DNA from: Ignavibacteriaceae bacterium
GTDB lineage: Bacteria; Bacteroidota; Ignavibacteria; Ignavibacteriales; Ignavibacteriaceae
Reading direction: 5' to 3'
Assembly: GCA_013360295.1 (NCBI GenBank)
Contig: JABWCL010000002.1
Span: 62,001 to 126,000, forward strand
DNA: 64,000 nt
Part shown: in pieces, positions 62,917-64,000 of the stretch
Numbering within the stretch: the stretch's first letter is position 1
How the letters are laid out: each line of letters begins with the position of its first letter
The notes under the pieces: generated by a model
Databases searched by the model: none
The model's input: only the letters and a program-made list of their open reading frames with translations
What the model was told of the DNA's origin: nothing
Made by a program: the position numbers and the translations under genes

Positions 62917-64000
62917 GAAAATACTATTGTTTACGTGAGCGGGATTTTTATAATAAATCTTAGCTATAGAGATAAATTCCCCTCTGCCCTTTTCTGCCGT
63001 ACTGACCATAATAGTCACAATTGAATCCTCATAATTCGCTGTCTCACTCTTTAGAACAGCGCTGGACCGCATACCGGGGAGCATAAATCTGCCTTCCTTC
63101 AACTTTAGTACTTCATAACCGTTCAATGATTGCCTTTCGATCTTTTGTCTGCTGTCAAATAGTTCACATCTCAGCATAACCCGGAGTGGCGGCGTGTCAG
63201 CACCGAGCGCAAATTCAGCTGTTTCATTTATGCCTAATTTCATCACTGCTACCCGTTCAGCCTTATCAGGAACTCCAAAAAGGTATAACGTATCCAAACG
63301 GGAAATATTCTCTGATTCAGATTTTAATAGGTTCACCTGTTCTGAATAAATCACTCCTGCCCTGTGCCAGCTATCAGAATTCAAATAACTGTACACACCT
63401 GATGAAATTATCAGTAGCGCCAGTATGACTGCGGGGAGTTTCTTTTCTGATACAGCTTTATCAATGAAATATGAAAGCGCTGTTATTAATCCGGCGGATG
63501 CAGTGAAAGGATACCATCTCATAAAAACAGGGAGTACCGGAAAGATAAAATTTATAAACCACACCGCCCCAAAGAATAAAACAAATCTCCCGCGTTTATC
63601 ATTGTGCCTTATCACGGAGTACCCCGCGTACCCTACCAGCGCTGCAGTAAGTAATATGAAAAACAAATTCAACGGTGAAAGAAATCCCTCAACCGAGATC
63701 TGCATCAGTTCCGGTGACAGGAATGAACCCGGTATATACAGCAGAAAATTAATTAACAAAGCTTTTACTGAAACACCCTGAATATGCGGAGCGGAAAAGA
63801 GATCGCTCCCGATAAAAGCGTACCGGTAAGCAAGAAGCAAAACCACCAAGATTGAGTGAAACGCGATTCCCATTACTGTCAACCGGACTTTTTTTATTTT
63901 CTCTCCGTCGTATGCAATCAAGGCTAAGAGAGGAATCAACACCCCTGCATATCCAAGTTCTTTTGATAATGCTGCCAGAAGAAATGAAAGCGCACCCCAA
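62905..64000 (-). CDS. Polytopic membrane protein, C-terminal part, 5' end beyond the window
   Basis: The frame is open to the last base of the window (LSFLLAALSKELGYAGVLI at the edge), so the start lies outside. About 365 residues: eight or so membrane helices, with the LSFLLAALSKELG motif and a short extracytoplasmic loop, then a periplasmic C-terminal domain of about 120 residues (YLNSDSWHRAGVIYSEQVNL...AERVAVMKLGINETAEF). The pattern resembles GT-C-fold glycosyltransferases of the PMT/TMTC type, which have SKE at the end of a helix and a soluble C-terminus. The assignment is tentative because the catalytic N-terminal part is missing. Confidence 0.55.
   Translation of the reverse strand, partial: WGALSFLLAALSKELGYAGVLIPLLALIAYDGEKIKKVRLTVMGIAFHSILVVLLLAYRYAFIGSDLFSAPHIQGVSVKALLINFLLYIPGSFLSPELMQISVEGFLSPLNLFFILLTAALVGYAGYSVIRHNDKRGRFVLFFGAVWFINFIFPVLPVFMRWYPFTASAGLITALSYFIDKAVSEKKLPAVILALLIISSGVYSYLNSDSWHRAGVIYSEQVNLLKSESENISRLDTLYLFGVPDKAERVAVMKLGINETAEFALGADTPPLRVMLRCELFDSRQKIERQSLNGYEVLKLKEGRFMLPGMRSSAVLKSETANYEDSIVTIMVSTAEKGRGEFISIAKIYYKNPAHVNNSIFLLR

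Overview
The window looks like a chromosomal segment of a free-living Ignavibacteria-type bacterium (Bacteroidota/Chlorobi/Ignavibacteriota group). Evidence: type IX secretion C-terminal sorting domains (a protein at 59740-61764 and a decayed one near 31863-32200 with the SQNYPNPFN signature), a Sec/lipoprotein-type clade II nitrous oxide reductase cluster, many exported proteins with short signal peptides, a DUF6600 protein, FISUMP and FG-GAP surface proteins, and a tRNA without an encoded CCA. The assignment is inference from gene content; no 16S rRNA gene is present. No rRNA, CRISPR array or complete insertion sequence was seen.

Layout. 1-5836 (minus): the 5' part of lptD, a ROK sugar kinase, and a run of small envelope genes. 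6073-14467 (plus): housekeeping and redox genes: NfnAB transhydrogenase, polyphosphate kinase, an Mrp/NifU-like Fe-S pair, an AI-2E family permease and a phosphoglucosamine mutase. 14687-19171: DUF58 protein and TPR lipoprotein (minus), then a large exported glucosidase (plus). 19394-25989 (plus): secreted protein, FecR-domain protein, outer-membrane barrel and a CHASE2 adenylate cyclase, closed by a strong terminator. 26067-31534: DUF6600 protein, thioredoxin-like protein, UMF1-type MFS permease with TrmB, and a porin-like protein. 31535-32961 is a decayed, gene-poor stretch with a T9SS pseudogene, a MITE-like inverted repeat and one small membrane protein.

32962-44545 (plus) is the most unusual locus: six tightly packed genes, five of them with export signals. 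They encode a DUF4384 protein, a second CHASE2 adenylate cyclase, a TPR/Ig protein with what looks like a catalytically dead caspase fold, a second protein with caspase-like C-terminal motifs, a vWA-TPR-OmpA-SPOR protein, and a TPR-CHAT protease with an intact His/Cys dyad. I read it as a cell-envelope caspase-fold module coupled through the CHASE2 cyclase to cytoplasmic cAMP; this is inference.

44611-56810 (minus): acyltransferase, GH5 glycosidase, two tandem paralogous lipoproteins, and a compact nitrous oxide respiration operon (cytochrome c, nosZ, a membrane protein, nosL, nosD, nosF, nosY) preceded by an Rrf2 regulator with three cysteines suited to an Fe-S cluster. 57348-64000: a FISUMP surface lipoprotein whose last 60 or so residues have codon use and a residue pattern resembling a diversity-generating-retroelement variable region, a tRNA-Thr beside a truncated integrase-like ORF, an FG-GAP/T9SS protein, a DUF971 protein, an rRNA/tRNA methyltransferase, and the 3' part of a polytopic membrane protein running off the end.
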